In this document: piece by piece, positions 36,263 to 47,041 of the stretch
Position numbering within the stretch: position 1 is the first letter of the stretch
Layout of the letters: each line of letters begins with the position of its first letter
Source of the DNA: an uncultured Marinicella sp.
Lineage (GTDB): Bacteria > Pseudomonadota > Gammaproteobacteria > Xanthomonadales > Marinicellaceae
Length of the DNA: 64,000 bases
Assembly (NCBI GenBank): GCA_947502925.1
Contig: CANNBS010000005.1
Coordinates: 62,001 to 126,000 of the forward strand
Direction of reading: 5' to 3'
Translations under genes and position numbers: made by a program
Notes under the pieces: model-generated
The model's database searches: none
What the model saw: only the letters and a program-made list of their open reading frames with translations
What the model was told of the DNA's origin: nothing

Positions 36263-38086
36263 TTACCAGCCGCCACCTCCACCGCCACCTCCGCCACCAC
36301 CGGAGAATCCGCCACCACCACCTGATGATGAAGGTGCGGTCGACGCAGAAGACAGGGTGCTGGCCATGCTGCTTGAAATGGCACCAAAACTGCGACTGCC
36401 TGAACTACTTATATCAAAGCTGTGACCACTGTACCAGGTAGGCTGGTATTCCTGTGGATCCAGCGCGGCTTGTTTTAAATAAGCGGCAAACTGTTCAGAC
36501 CATTGATTTTCAACGCCGAGCGCCAGGGCAAAGGGTAAATATTTTTCGAATAGTTCAGGCGTCATTTGCGGTGGATGCATAATATCTAAGCGGTTTTGTT
36601 CAGCGGTGGATAAATATAATTTGAACCCTTCAATTTTATCCATCAACTCACGGCCAAAAGGTGTCGGGGCTTTCAGCAGGTAAATAAAGACCAGATTCAC
36701 CACAATCAGAAAACCCAGCATAATAAACAGTTCCACCGATAAATTTAAGTTGGACATGAAGATAAAAACAGCAATCGCCGGTATCCAGCCAAGTGGTTTT
36801 GATTTAAAAATAAAGAACATCACCACCGCAAAAAAGCCAATCTGCCCCATCACACCAAAGGCACTGCGATCGCCGGGATTGTGGTGTAACAACATGGCAA
36901 ACATCACCAAAACACTGATGCCCATACCGATAAAGGCATAGACCCAGTTATTTTTAAAACACTTTTCCTTGTACTCTTGTTTTATTTTTGCGATTAAACC
37001 TGACTGAGCGGTTTTGACTGTGCTGTTATATTTTTTATCAATCACCATAGAATTCTGGCTACGCAGTAATTTTTGCAAAACCAAATGTTCACCTTTTGAG
37101 GCCTTGTCTTTCGGCTCACCATCAAGACGGGTGAGTTTATAGCCATCGGATTTTTTGGTGAGCTTTATGTATCCTTTGACGGCTAAGTTAATAATCGCTG
37201 CGGTAAAACTTTTTCCGTCGGCTTTTTCATCCAGCACATAGCGCATGGCCGCCGGTGACATGCCATCCGGTGGATAAAAACGCGGCATAATCACGCCCGG
37301 TTCAGGATCTCGACCGACCCGATCCCAGGCCATCCAATAGAAAACCAACAGACTCAGCAGCGTCACCACCATTAATAACCAGAATAAATTATCCGACATA
37401 AAGTCCATGAATGCCGAACGGGTGTTCACGAAAAAGCCTTTGACAAACTCGATGCGGAAGGTTAATCCCTGATAAGGCCGCAAAGCCGTTGTGCTGTTAA
37501 TCAAAACTTTTCGACCGCTTATTTCAGACGCATAATCGGCACCTGTATTTCCGGCAAAACCGGTCCAGGCTTCCTCATCTTTAATGGCCGCAAGGGGTAC
37601 TTCCTCGGGTAAATGAATGGTGGCCGAAACGACATCGATGGGAAAACCCCAACCATTGCCGGTGACATTCCAGGCAAAGCGGTCATGGGTCTCTAAAAAG
37701 GCCATTTGTCGATCGGTGCGATAGGCAATGGTGTAGGTTTGTAAGCCGCGCGGAACCCGCCGGTTTTTATCACCGATGTAAATCCGTACACCACCGGCCA
37801 GCGGTTCGGTATGATAGGGTTCGGGCTGGCCATTGCGGAGTACTTTGTCCACTTCAAAGCCAACCGTGGACTTGGTTAACCAGGCGGTTTTGTAAATGGT
37901 TGGAAAGTCCCTGAAAATACCGCGTTTGATGTTATTGTGCTCAACATTAACTTCAATGGTTTCAACCACCTGCACTTCACCGTCCACATGCAAAGTGATA
38001 TCACTGTCAAAACGATGAATTTTTTCAGCCGCCGGTGCAGCCTGTGACAGCAGCAGACCGACAACCAGAAACAGACGGTAAATCAT
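36263..38086 (-). CDS. DUF2207 domain membrane protein with glycine-rich tail
   Basis: A 607-residue protein with a signal peptide (about 1-20) and an extracytoplasmic DUF2207 domain (about 22-215; GIFRDFPTIYKTAW, YTIAYRTDRQMAF). A membrane helix at about 235 leads to a cytosolic region, two or three more helices follow (about 380-475), and the C-terminus is almost pure glycine, like YgcG-type proteins. The start is set at ATG 38086, which gives a clean signal peptide; ATG 38119 would overlap lemA by 32 nt. It follows lemA with a one-base gap, and LemA and DUF2207 or TPM proteins are commonly paired. The function is unknown. Confidence 0.87.
   Translation of the reverse strand: MIYRLFLVVGLLLSQAAPAAEKIHRFDSDITLHVDGEVQVVETIEVNVEHNNIKRGIFRDFPTIYKTAWLTKSTVGFEVDKVLRNGQPEPYHTEPLAGGVRIYIGDKNRRVPRGLQTYTIAYRTDRQMAFLETHDRFAWNVTGNGWGFPIDVVSATIHLPEEVPLAAIKDEEAWTGFAGNTGADYASEISGRKVLINSTTALRPYQGLTFRIEFVKGFFVNTRSAFMDFMSDNLFWLLMVVTLLSLLVFYWMAWDRVGRDPEPGVIMPRFYPPDGMSPAAMRYVLDEKADGKSFTAAIINLAVKGYIKLTKKSDGYKLTRLDGEPKDKASKGEHLVLQKLLRSQNSMVIDKKYNSTVKTAQSGLIAKIKQEYKEKCFKNNWVYAFIGMGISVLVMFAMLLHHNPGDRSAFGVMGQIGFFAVVMFFIFKSKPLGWIPAIAVFIFMSNLNLSVELFIMLGFLIVVNLVFIYLLKAPTPFGRELMDKIEGFKLYLSTAEQNRLDIMHPPQMTPELFEKYLPFALALGVENQWSEQFAAYLKQAALDPQEYQPTWYSGHSFDISSSGSRSFGAISSSMASTLSSASTAPSSSGGGGGFSGGGGGGGGGGGW
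36268..36332. repeat. Low-complexity CCACCGCC-type tract encoding the Gly tail
   Basis: A run of degenerate CCACC/CCGCC triplets on the plus strand encodes the C-terminal glycine stretch of the DUF2207 protein. Such tracts are prone to slippage, so the tail length may vary between strains. Confidence 0.6.
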
Positions 38087-38087
38087 A

Positions 38088-38654
38088 TCAGTCGAAGGCA
38101 ATGTCAGGGTTTTCAGCATGGGCCGGATCTTCTATTTCAAAATACTCGGCTTCTCTGAAGTCATATTTCTGGGCGATAATGTTCGAGGGAAAGGATTGCA
38201 CCAGGGTATTGTACTCGCGCACAGCACCGTTGTAATAACGTCGGGCATACTGAATATCGGTTTCAATTTGTTGTAATTGTTGCTGCAAATCGAGGAAGTT
38301 GGTGTTGGCTTTTAAATCAGGATAGGCTTCCACCTGCACCATCAATCCGGACAAAGCCTGTGAGAGCTTTTGTTCTTGCTGGATTTGCTGACTGGGGTTA
38401 TCGGCTTTTTTAGCCCGGTTTCTCAGCTGAATGACTTTTTCCAGCGTCTGTTCTTCGTGTTTGGCGTATTGTTTGACCACCTTCACCAGGTTTGGAATCA
38501 GATCATATCGGCGCTTTAACTGAACATCGATACCACTCCAGCCATCTTCGACGTGGTTTTTCTTTTTTACCAGTTGATTATATAAACCAACTGCCCAAAC
38601 GACCACCGCCGCCACAACTAAAATTAAAATAATGAATACACTCATGGTTCGCAT
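38088..38654 (-). CDS. lemA: LemA family protein
   Basis: A 188-residue LemA protein: one N-terminal membrane helix (about 5-25), then an extracytoplasmic coiled four-helix domain with NQLVKKKNHVEDGWSGIDVQ, KRRYDLIPNLVKVVKQYA, and the C-terminal YNGAVREYNTLVQSFPSNI. The function is not established. The start is uncertain among ATG 38669, 38654 and 38645; 38654 has GGAG with 5-nt spacing. It is the first gene of a pair with the DUF2207 protein. Confidence 0.93.
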   Translation of the reverse strand: MRTMSVFIILILVVAAVVVWAVGLYNQLVKKKNHVEDGWSGIDVQLKRRYDLIPNLVKVVKQYAKHEEQTLEKVIQLRNRAKKADNPSQQIQQEQKLSQALSGLMVQVEAYPDLKANTNFLDLQQQLQQIETDIQYARRYYNGAVREYNTLVQSFPSNIIAQKYDFREAEYFEIEDPAHAENPDIAFD

Positions 38655-38737
38655 GAACTCTCCGGTCAATAATAACCCATTGATTATAACCGCTGAAGAA
38701 CCAAATTTATACGATTAAAAAGGCCTGGCCGCTGGCT

Positions 38738-40156
38738 TTAAACAAAGTCAAATAACTCAGCATGCACCTCGCCATCCCAGGGATGCATCATCATCAATTC
38801 ACTGAATTGCGCAAACTGTAGGGGGAAATTAGCAATGACTTCATGGGGTTGCGGCACCAGGTTTTTATCGGCGATCAAACCAAATTCAACAGAGCCGTTA
38901 TAAGATAAAATACTGATGCCCATACCGATGGTGCCGTTTTGAGGCACCCAGAACATCATTTTATTGATTTTACAGCCGGCGATATACAAAGGTACTTGTG
39001 GGCCCGGCACATTGGTTAAAACCGCGGTGGCTTTCTTGGAAAACTGATGCAGCAAGAGGTTCTGAATGGCCGTGGGTGCCAGCCCGACCAGGCTGAGTAA
39101 ACTTAAGGTCACCAGCGCCTGTTTCGATTTTTTCAGCTCATTCATTTCCTGATGGACATAGGCCAGTCGTGCCAATGGATTGGCTTCAAAAACCGGCAGG
39201 TTTAAAAACACCAGACCAAAGTGATTACCCAGTTCTTTGGCATGTTTTAGTGGCCGTAAATTCACCGGTACGGTGGCACGAATCACTTTTTCTTCCGGGT
39301 TATCGCCTTTATCCAGCATATAAGACCGTAAGGCACCGGCCAGATTGGCAATCAAGACATCATTCACCGTGGTGCCGGTGGCTTTGGCCACAGCTTTAAC
39401 TTCATCCAGCGGTAAGGATTGCGACCAGGCCACCCGTTTGCGGGTACATAAATCAGATTTAAACACACTTTCAGGATCATTACTCAGCGCCAACGCCGAC
39501 ACCAGCTCTTCCATCAGGTTAATTGATTCACCCACGCCTTTTTCGAGCAATGCCGGGTTATTCAGCACATCTTTCCCCAATCCGGCGATCTCATTGAGAA
39601 GTTTTAGCGACTGGTTAAACTGTTTTTTGGCCGGATTAATCACCTGGTGCAATAAATCCAGTTTTTCATGTTGTTCCTGCTGTGATTCTTCAGCATCCAG
39701 TTGCAGACTTTTGTCACGACCGGTGCTGGTCATCGACAGTAACACCTGAATCAGGGCAATGCCATCGGCATAGCTGTGGTGAATCCGCACCACCACCACC
39801 GGGCCTTTGACGTAATTTTCAACAATATGAAAAGACCACAAAGGTTTGTTTTTATCCAACGGTGATGAGGCTAAGTTACTGACGTAATCCTGTAACTCGC
39901 GGTAATCGGCTTTACCCGGCAGTGCCACCCGTCTGACATGGGCCGCCATATCGAAATATTTATCTTCTTGCCAGAAACAGCCGGTTTTGTTCTGCTCGGC
40001 GCATTGCCTGAAGCGCCGAAAAGTCAGAAATTTTTTAATCAGTACGTTTTTAAAGACATCGATATCGGGACACTGATCTAAAAACATCATGCCGGTAATC
40101 ATCATTAAATTATGCGGCGTCTCCATTCGCAACCAGGCGGTATCGACTTTACGCAT
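38738..40156 (-). CDS. Wax ester synthase/diacylglycerol acyltransferase (WS/DGAT) family
   Basis: A 472-residue acyltransferase that transfers acyl-CoA to long-chain alcohols or diacylglycerol, forming wax esters or triacylglycerol at the membrane. The catalytic motif HHxxxDG is intact as RIHHSYADGIAL (about 130-141). Other family blocks are MRKVDTAWLRMETPHNLMM, TVNDVLIANLAGALRSY, TVPVNLRPL and LTNVPGPQVPLYIAGCK. The frame opens at ATG 40189; MRKVDTAWL at 40156 matches the family N-terminus. Storage lipid synthesis is the usual role, although many WS/DGAT paralogues have other substrates. A dyad-symmetric promoter region lies upstream. Confidence 0.9.
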   Translation of the reverse strand: MRKVDTAWLRMETPHNLMMITGMMFLDQCPDIDVFKNVLIKKFLTFRRFRQCAEQNKTGCFWQEDKYFDMAAHVRRVALPGKADYRELQDYVSNLASSPLDKNKPLWSFHIVENYVKGPVVVVRIHHSYADGIALIQVLLSMTSTGRDKSLQLDAEESQQEQHEKLDLLHQVINPAKKQFNQSLKLLNEIAGLGKDVLNNPALLEKGVGESINLMEELVSALALSNDPESVFKSDLCTRKRVAWSQSLPLDEVKAVAKATGTTVNDVLIANLAGALRSYMLDKGDNPEEKVIRATVPVNLRPLKHAKELGNHFGLVFLNLPVFEANPLARLAYVHQEMNELKKSKQALVTLSLLSLVGLAPTAIQNLLLHQFSKKATAVLTNVPGPQVPLYIAGCKINKMMFWVPQNGTIGMGISILSYNGSVEFGLIADKNLVPQPHEVIANFPLQFAQFSELMMMHPWDGEVHAELFDFV

Positions 40157-40209
40157 CGGGTCTTTCTTTCCATCTAAGTACTGCAGCATGAATGATTATA
40201 TGTATGAAG

Positions 40210-40235
40210 TCACCAATCATTATAATGAAAGGTGA
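40210..40235. promoter_or_regulatory. Dyad overlapping a TATAAT box upstream of the WS/DGAT gene
   Basis: A 26-bp near-perfect palindrome: outer arms TCACC (40210-40214) and GGTGA (40231-40235), and a perfect inner palindrome CATTATAATG (40218-40227). In all, 11 of 13 base pairs match. The inner part contains a consensus -10 on the minus strand, about 65 nt before the start codon chosen. A second TATAAT lies closer to the gene. Position and symmetry suggest a repressor operator; the regulator is unknown. Confidence 0.45.
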
Positions 40236-40257
40236 TTCAAAAAAATAGCGTCGGTTT

Positions 40258-41979
40258 TTAGACGATGTGCCGAATCAGCAATTGCAGTCTTTGCCGGTTC
40301 CTGAATTCATTGACCTGCATCTGAAAGCATACATGGACTTTGTCTTCGGCTTCGGGGAATTGATGGGGGATAAAATTAAAGGCGATGGCTTCAATCTGCT
40401 TGCTTAAGTCCATGGTTTGCAGGCGCAGGCGGGTGTGAATTTCTGCCACTGCTTTTTTCTCTTTAATAATAAAATAATCATCAAACAAGGGTGGTTCAAA
40501 CCCGGCGCCCCAGGGTCCGGCGTCCACCAATTGTTGCGCCATTATAAGGGATAAGTCCTCTACCGGCACGGCACCATCACTGAGTACCTGTTGGCCATCG
40601 GGTAATTTGTTTATCGAAACTTCCACCACCTGACACAGTTGTTTTTTAAATTCTGCCATATGGTCTTTTTTCAGGGTCAATCCGGCGGCCATGGCATGTC
40701 CGCCAAATTTCTGGATTAAACCCGGATTATTACTATCGACCGCCACCAGCGCATCCCGAATATGAAACCCGTCAATACTGCGGGCTGAACCTTTGACCCA
40801 TTCAGAATCCTCGCCTTCATCGGCAAAGGCCACCACCGGTCGCTGGGTGTATTCTTTGACTTTAGAGGCCAGTAAACCCACCACACCCTGGTGCCAGCGG
40901 CGGTGATAGAGGCAGATGGCAGAACTGAGTTTATCGGCTTTTTGCAGCGATTTAATCACCGAATCGGCCATGTCTTGCATATTGGCCTGAATGGCTTTGC
41001 GTTGTTTGTTGATGCTGTTTAGTTCCTCGGCTAATCGACGGGCCTTTTCCACATCATCGGTTAACAGCAGTTCTATGCCCACACCCATGTCCTGTAAGCG
41101 ACCGGCGGCATTTAAACGCGGCGCCAGCATAAATGCCAGCATCTGGGCATCGGCTCGTTTGTGGTCGCAACCGGCCACTTCACACAACGCCAGTAAACCC
41201 GGAATAACAACGCCGTGTCGTAGTCGTTTTAAGCCCGCTTCGATGAGAATCCGATTATTGTGATCCAAAGTCACCACATCAGCCACCGTGCCTAAGGCCA
41301 CCAAATCCAGGTATTGACTTAAGTTGACACTGTCGGCGGATAAGTGATTATAATCTATGTTGATTTTTAGTTGGCTGATCACCCGGGTTAATAAATAAAA
41401 GGCCACACCGACACCCGCCAGAGCAGGACTGCCGAACTGGCTGTTTTTAAGGTTTGGATTAACAATGGCATCGGCTGACGGCAATTCATCGGGTGGTAAA
41501 TGATGATCGGTAATCACCACCTGCATTCCCAGTTCGCGCGCCCTGCGCACACCGGTGGTTGAACTGATGCCGTTGTCCACAGTAATAATAAATTCACAGT
41601 CCTGCTCAGCCAGTTCATCTACCAAAGCCCGAGACAAACCATAGCCATAATCAAAGCGATTGGGCACAATATAATAAACCTGAGCTGCCCCGATTTGGCG
41701 TAAAACCCGGACCATTAAAGCGGTTGCAGTGGCACCATCGGCATCAAAATCACCTACAATAAAGATTTTTTTATGCTGACCGGCCGCTTCAATAATTAAT
41801 TCAGCCGCATGATCAATACCCGGCATTGAATCGGCATGGCTGAGTTTGTTTAAACTGTAATTAATTTGATCTGCGTGCTGAATGCCACGCGCCCGGTAAA
41901 TGCGTTGGATGAGGGGCGGCAGGTGTTCGCCGCCCACTAACGGTTCGTTGTTGACCTCACGTCGGGTTATACGAACCAT
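40258..41979 (-). CDS. recJ: Single-stranded-DNA-specific exonuclease RecJ
   Basis: 5'-3' single-strand exonuclease of recombination and mismatch repair; 573 residues (E. coli 577). DHH phosphoesterase motifs: GDFDADGATATALMV (about 77-91), TVDNGISS, the DHH motif VITDHHLPP (about 155-163), and VNPN. The DHHA1 domain carries KFGGHAMAAGL (about 423). The OB domain is at the C-terminus. It lies 15 bp downstream of greA, placing it in the carA-carB-greA-recJ unit. Confidence 0.96.
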   Translation of the reverse strand: MVRITRREVNNEPLVGGEHLPPLIQRIYRARGIQHADQINYSLNKLSHADSMPGIDHAAELIIEAAGQHKKIFIVGDFDADGATATALMVRVLRQIGAAQVYYIVPNRFDYGYGLSRALVDELAEQDCEFIITVDNGISSTTGVRRARELGMQVVITDHHLPPDELPSADAIVNPNLKNSQFGSPALAGVGVAFYLLTRVISQLKINIDYNHLSADSVNLSQYLDLVALGTVADVVTLDHNNRILIEAGLKRLRHGVVIPGLLALCEVAGCDHKRADAQMLAFMLAPRLNAAGRLQDMGVGIELLLTDDVEKARRLAEELNSINKQRKAIQANMQDMADSVIKSLQKADKLSSAICLYHRRWHQGVVGLLASKVKEYTQRPVVAFADEGEDSEWVKGSARSIDGFHIRDALVAVDSNNPGLIQKFGGHAMAAGLTLKKDHMAEFKKQLCQVVEVSINKLPDGQQVLSDGAVPVEDLSLIMAQQLVDAGPWGAGFEPPLFDDYFIIKEKKAVAEIHTRLRLQTMDLSKQIEAIAFNFIPHQFPEAEDKVHVCFQMQVNEFRNRQRLQLLIRHIV

Positions 41980-41994
41980 AAGAATAACAAGTAA

Positions 41995-42468
41995 TCAGAT
42001 GTATTGAATGTCTTCGATAAAAAAGGTCTTCTCACCACCCGGGGCTTGTACATGGACTTCATCATCGACGCTCTTACCCACCAAAGCCCGGGCAATCGGT
42101 GAACTGATGGAAATTTTACCATCATCAATATTGGCCTCGGCATCACCGACGATTTGGTAGGTGACGGTATCACCGCTGTCCTCTTCTTCCAGTACCACGG
42201 TGGCACCAAAAACCACCTTATCACCCACATTCAGATTGGTCACATCGATAATCTCGGCATTCCCTAACATACCTTCCAGCTCGCTGATACGGCCTTCATT
42301 AAAGGACTGTTGCTCACGGGCGGCATGGTATTCGGCATTTTCTTTCAAATCACCATGTTCGCGGGCTTCGGCCACGGCTTCGATGATTTTCGGTCGTTCA
42401 ACATTTTTCAGGCGCTTCAGTTCAGCCTTGAGCTGTTCTGCGCCTTTTTTGGTAATCGGTTTTCTCAT
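41995..42468 (-). CDS. greA: Transcription elongation factor GreA
   Basis: A 157-residue transcript cleavage factor that rescues backtracked RNA polymerase. The N-terminal coiled coil carries the acidic tip in [17 protein letters not shown] (about 38-54, Asp/Glu tip residues intact), and the C-terminal FKBP-like domain follows ([16 protein letters not shown]). A strong AAGGAG site overlaps the carB stop codon, and greA follows carB by 9 bp, the common carAB-greA order of gammaproteobacteria. Confidence 0.97.
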   Translation of the reverse strand: MRKPITKKGAEQLKAELKRLKNVERPKIIEAVAEAREHGDLKENAEYHAAREQQSFNEGRISELEGMLGNAEIIDVTNLNVGDKVVFGATVVLEEEDSGDTVTYQIVGDAEANIDDGKISISSPIARALVGKSVDDEVHVQAPGGEKTFFIEDIQYI

Positions 42469-42477
42469 TTTATCTCC

Positions 42478-45400
42478 TTATGCTTCATGCAATTCACTGA
42501 GGGCGTAAATTTCAGGGTTTTTAACATATTCAAAAGCAGCAATGGTGGCCGCGGCACCGGCTAAGGTGGTGCTGTAATGAACCCCTTGCTTCAGAGCCTC
42601 GGTTCGGATTGAGGCCGAATCAGCGATGGCCTGAGCGCCTTCAGTGGTGTTAATAATAAAATCTATTTCACGGCTTTTAATGCGATCAACAATGTGCGGG
42701 CGACCTTCAATCACCTTGTTAACACTTTCACAAAATACACCGGCTTGTCTTAATAGCTGACAGGTACCATGTGTGGCCACCAATTCAAAATTCAACGCAC
42801 TGAGTTGTTTGGCCAGGGGCACCAGCTTGTCTTTATCGGCGTCTCTGACACTGACAAACGCTTTGCCCACCTGAGGTATCTTAACATGTGCGCCCATTCG
42901 GGCCGCCGCTACAGCCGCACCAAAAGATTTACCGGTGCCCATAACTTCGCCGGTGGAACGCATTTCAGGTCCTAAAATCGGATCAACGCCGGGAAATTTA
43001 GTGAACGGGAATACCGGTTCTTTAATGGAATAATGATTCAGATCCAGGCGTGCTTTGACTTTTTGTTGTTCTAAACTGATACCGGCCATACACAAAGCAC
43101 CAATCTGCGCCAGCGGTAAGCCAGTGGCTTTTGATACAAAAGGCACGGTGCGTGAGGCGCGCGGGTTTACTTCGATAATATAAATATCATCACCCTGAAT
43201 GGCAAACTGGGTGTTCATTAAACCCACCACATTCAGTTCTTTGGCCATTAAGGTACATTGTCTGATGAGCTCTTGTTGGGTTTCTTGACTGAGCGTATTC
43301 GGTGGAATACAGCAGGCCGAGTCACCTGAATGTACGCCGGCTTGTTCAATGTGCTCCATAATACCGCCCACCAAAACATCTTCACCGTCACAGACAATGT
43401 CCACATCCACTTCAATGGCGTGGTCTAAAAAGCGATCCAGCAATACTGGTGAATCATTCGACACCAGCACTGCTTCCTGCATATAACGGCTCAGGTCTGC
43501 CACTGAATGCACCACTTCCATGGCCCGGCCACCGAGTACAAAAGACGGTCTGACCACCAGTGGAAATCCAATGGCATCGGCCCGTTCCAACGCTTCATTA
43601 ATGGAACTGACGGTGTCATTAGGCGGCTGTTTTAAATTCAGTTTATCGAGCATGGCTTTAAACTGCTCGCGGTCCTCGGCTTTGGCAATACATTCCGGGG
43701 ATGAACCAATAATCGGCACCCCGGCTTTTTGTAAATCTTCAGCCAAATTCAGCGGTGTTTGCCCGCCATATTGGACGATGACACCTTCAGGTTGTTCCAC
43801 ATCGACAATCGCCAGTACATCTTCTAATGTCAGGGATTCAAAATAAAGACGGTCTGAGGTGTCATAATCGGTGGACACGGTTTCGGGATTACAATTCACC
43901 ATAATGGTTTCAAACCCTGCCTGTTTGAGCGCAATAGAAGCATGCACACAACAATAATCAAATTCAATGCCCTGACCAATCCGGTTCGGGCCGCCACCGA
44001 GAATCATGATTTTTCGATTTTGTGAGGGTCGTGCTTCGCAGTCTTGTTCATAACTGCCGTAAAAATAGGCCGTAGGTGAAGCAAATTCAGCCGCACAGGA
44101 ATCCACATGTTTAAATACCGGCTTCACCTGATGCGACAAACGCGCTTCTCGTACTGTGGCCTCTGGGCATTGTAATAACTGACTCAACCGCTCGTCTGAA
44201 AAACCCAGGCGCTTAACGGCCAGCCAATCAGCAACATCCAATTCATCAATGGCGCTGTCACTGAGAGATTGTTCAACCTTAATCAGGTGCTCAATGGCCT
44301 GTAAAAACCAGGGGTCGATTTTTGACAGCTGATGCACCTTCTCTAAATCATAGCCATGTCGAAAACCATCCGCCGCATAAAACAATCTCTGTGAAGAACC
44401 TTCCCTGATTTCTTTATTTAAATCAAATCCCTGGGCCATTTGTTCATCTGTTACCAGAGGCTGGAGACCGCAGTAACCCATTTCCATACCCCGCAGGGCT
44501 TTTTGCAGAGATTCACTAAAGGTGCGGCCAATGGCCATGACTTCACCCACAGATTTCATCTGCGTACTTAAACGATCGACACTGCCGGCAAATTTCTCGA
44601 AAGCAAAGCGTGGAATTTTTGTGACCACATAGTCTATGGTCGGCTCAAAAGACGCCGGAATGGTGTCACCGGTAATCTCGTTGTTCAGTTCATCCAGGGT
44701 ATATCCAACCGCCAGTTTAGCGGCCACTTTGGCAATCGGGAAGCCGGTGGCTTTGGAAGCCAGCGCCGAAGAGCGTGACACCCGAGGGTTCATTTCAATC
44801 ACAATCATCCGACCATTGTCCGGATTGATGGCAAACTGGACATTGGAACCACCGGTTTCCACACCAATTTTGCGCAACACCGCCAAAGACGCATCACGCA
44901 TCACCTGATATTCTTTATCGGTCAGTGTTTGTGCCGGGGCCACGGTGATTGAATCGCCGGTATGCACGCCCATGGGATCGACATTTTCGATGGCACATAT
45001 AATAATACAGTTATCGGCTTTATCGCGCACCACCTCCATTTCAAACTCTTTCCAGCCCAATAAAGACTCCTCAATCAGCACTTCTGTGGTCGGTGATAAA
45101 CGCAAGCCTTCACGGGTAATATTTTCAAACTCTTCCAGATTGTATGCAATGCCACCACCGGTACCGCCCATGGTAAAGGACGGTCTGATAATCACCGGGT
45201 AACCGATGTCTTTTTGCACTTCCCGGGCCTCTTCCATATCATGCACAATGGCCGATTGTGCCACTTCCAGGCCAATGTCTTCCATCGCCACTCGAAATTG
45301 CTCGCGATCCTCGGCCATATCGATGGCTTCGCGCGATGCGCCAATCATTTCTACGCCATATTTTTCCAACACGCCCTGACTGACTAAATCCAGAGAACAG

Positions 45401-45690
45401 TTCAAAGCGGTTTGACCGCCCATGGTGGGTAAAATGGCATCAGGCTTTTCGCGTTCAATAATTTTGGCCACCGTCTGCCAGGTAATCGGCTGAATATAGA
45501 TCTGATCAGCAGTTTCGGGGTCAGTCATAATGGTAGCAGGATTTGAGTTCACCAAAATGACATGAAAACCTTCATCTTTAAGCGCTTTACAAGCCTGGGT
45601 GCCCGAGTAATCAAACTCACAGGCCTGACCAATCACAATGGGACCGGCGCCCAGAACTAAAATGCGCTTGATATCAGTGCGTTTAGGCAT
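42478..45690 (-). CDS. carB: Carbamoyl phosphate synthase large subunit
   Basis: A 1070-residue synthetase subunit (E. coli 1073) that makes carbamoyl phosphate for arginine and pyrimidine synthesis. Two homologous ATP-grasp halves are visible: [20 protein letters not shown] near the N-terminus with [16 protein letters not shown], and [19 protein letters not shown] with [15 protein letters not shown]. Between them is the oligomerisation domain. The C-terminal allosteric MGS-like domain (about 935-1070, [19 protein letters not shown]) responds to UMP and ornithine in relatives. The ATG overlaps the end of carA by 8 nt. Confidence 0.98.
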   Translation of the reverse strand: MPKRTDIKRILVLGAGPIVIGQACEFDYSGTQACKALKDEGFHVILVNSNPATIMTDPETADQIYIQPITWQTVAKIIEREKPDAILPTMGGQTALNCSLDLVSQGVLEKYGVEMIGASREAIDMAEDREQFRVAMEDIGLEVAQSAIVHDMEEAREVQKDIGYPVIIRPSFTMGGTGGGIAYNLEEFENITREGLRLSPTTEVLIEESLLGWKEFEMEVVRDKADNCIIICAIENVDPMGVHTGDSITVAPAQTLTDKEYQVMRDASLAVLRKIGVETGGSNVQFAINPDNGRMIVIEMNPRVSRSSALASKATGFPIAKVAAKLAVGYTLDELNNEITGDTIPASFEPTIDYVVTKIPRFAFEKFAGSVDRLSTQMKSVGEVMAIGRTFSESLQKALRGMEMGYCGLQPLVTDEQMAQGFDLNKEIREGSSQRLFYAADGFRHGYDLEKVHQLSKIDPWFLQAIEHLIKVEQSLSDSAIDELDVADWLAVKRLGFSDERLSQLLQCPEATVREARLSHQVKPVFKHVDSCAAEFASPTAYFYGSYEQDCEARPSQNRKIMILGGGPNRIGQGIEFDYCCVHASIALKQAGFETIMVNCNPETVSTDYDTSDRLYFESLTLEDVLAIVDVEQPEGVIVQYGGQTPLNLAEDLQKAGVPIIGSSPECIAKAEDREQFKAMLDKLNLKQPPNDTVSSINEALERADAIGFPLVVRPSFVLGGRAMEVVHSVADLSRYMQEAVLVSNDSPVLLDRFLDHAIEVDVDIVCDGEDVLVGGIMEHIEQAGVHSGDSACCIPPNTLSQETQQELIRQCTLMAKELNVVGLMNTQFAIQGDDIYIIEVNPRASRTVPFVSKATGLPLAQIGALCMAGISLEQQKVKARLDLNHYSIKEPVFPFTKFPGVDPILGPEMRSTGEVMGTGKSFGAAVAAARMGAHVKIPQVGKAFVSVRDADKDKLVPLAKQLSALNFELVATHGTCQLLRQAGVFCESVNKVIEGRPHIVDRIKSREIDFIINTTEGAQAIADSASIRTEALKQGVHYSTTLAGAAATIAAFEYVKNPEIYALSELHEA

Positions 45691-46879
45691 CAGCCTTCTC
45701 CTGTTGTTGTTTGTGTTTATTCATGGCGTCGATAAACCCATCGAAAACAGTCAACGCATCATGGGGACCGGGACTGGCTTCGGGGTGTCCCTGAAAAGCA
45801 TAAGCCGGTTTGTTTTTATGTCTAAAACCCTGAATGGTATGATCGAATAAAGAACGATGGGTGACCACCAGTTCTTTCGGTAAATCGTCATCAGACACAC
45901 AAAAACTGTGGTTTTGGCTGGTAATCATCACTTGTTTGCCGTCATTGTCCATCACCGGATGGTTGGCACCATGGTGACCGTACTTCATTTTTTCTGTTCG
46001 CCCCCCTAAAGCCAAAGCCATAATTTGATGACCGAGACAAATCCCAAAGTAAGGCATGTCTGCTGCTATAAATTCCCGGCAGGCTTCAATGGCATAGTCG
46101 CAGGCCGCCGGATCACCGGGGCCATTGGACATAAATACACCATCGGGTTGCATGGCCAGTACCTCGGCAGCCGAAGTTTTCGCCGGTACCAACGTGACTT
46201 TACAACCCAAATCATTCAGGATGCGCATAATTTGCTGTTTAATACCAAAATCATAACAAACCACATGATAGGGCGTCGTTGCTGATTTTTTATAGGCCTG
46301 TTTATTTAAATCATATCGGCCTTGTGACCAATCCTGTTGGTTTTTCAGGGTCACTTCTTTCGCCAGATCCATTCCGGTTAAACCCGAAAATTCCTTCGCC
46401 TTGGCGATAGCCGCCTGTTCATCCACCGGGTTGTCAACATCGCCGGTCATTAAACAGGCTTTCATGGCACCGTGATCACGCAAGTGATTGGTTAGCGCCC
46501 GCGTATCGATGCCGGTGATTCCAATGACATTATGTTCTTTTAAATATTGGCTTAATTTTTTCTGACTGCGCCAACTACTCGGTTCATCATGATATTCTCG
46601 AACAATGAGACCGGCAGCATGAATTTTATCTGATTCAATATCGATGTCATTGACACCGGTATTACCAATATGAGGATACGTTAAGGTCACCAGTTGACCT
46701 GCGTATGATGGATCTGAAAGAATTTCCTGATAACCGGTCATGGCGGTGTTAAAAACAACTTCACCGACCTGACGACCGGAAGCTGCGAAGGAAAAACCAT
46801 GAAAGACACGACCATCAGCCAGTGCCAGGACGGCTGGCAGACGATTTTCGGGAAATAACAATTGCTTTAATTTAGACAC
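45683..46879 (-). CDS. carA: Carbamoyl phosphate synthase small (glutaminase) subunit
   Basis: A 398-residue subunit that hydrolyses glutamine and channels ammonia to CarB. N-terminal CPSase domain: [36 protein letters not shown]. The class I glutaminase domain has [16 protein letters not shown] (catalytic Cys about 275) and [11 protein letters not shown] (His/Glu). The frame is open up to 47080, but GTG 46879 has AGGA 9 nt upstream and gives a normal N-terminus; no ATG in the extension has a ribosome binding site. It is divergent from the threonine aldolase gene. Confidence 0.95.
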   Translation of the reverse strand: MSKLKQLLFPENRLPAVLALADGRVFHGFSFAASGRQVGEVVFNTAMTGYQEILSDPSYAGQLVTLTYPHIGNTGVNDIDIESDKIHAAGLIVREYHDEPSSWRSQKKLSQYLKEHNVIGITGIDTRALTNHLRDHGAMKACLMTGDVDNPVDEQAAIAKAKEFSGLTGMDLAKEVTLKNQQDWSQGRYDLNKQAYKKSATTPYHVVCYDFGIKQQIMRILNDLGCKVTLVPAKTSAAEVLAMQPDGVFMSNGPGDPAACDYAIEACREFIAADMPYFGICLGHQIMALALGGRTEKMKYGHHGANHPVMDNDGKQVMITSQNHSFCVSDDDLPKELVVTHRSLFDHTIQGFRHKNKPAYAFQGHPEASPGPHDALTVFDGFIDAMNKHKQQQEKADA

Positions 46880-47041
46880 TATGCTCAATCCTGTTAGGCG
46901 CAAATGCTCAGTATTCAGCCAGGCATTTACTGTCATCGAATTGAAAGCGGATTTTAGCTTAAATAGACCATAAAGACCACACACTAAACACGATTTCCTG
47001 CGAAGTTTTATTATAATAAGGATTTGCTCAAATCTGGTTCG

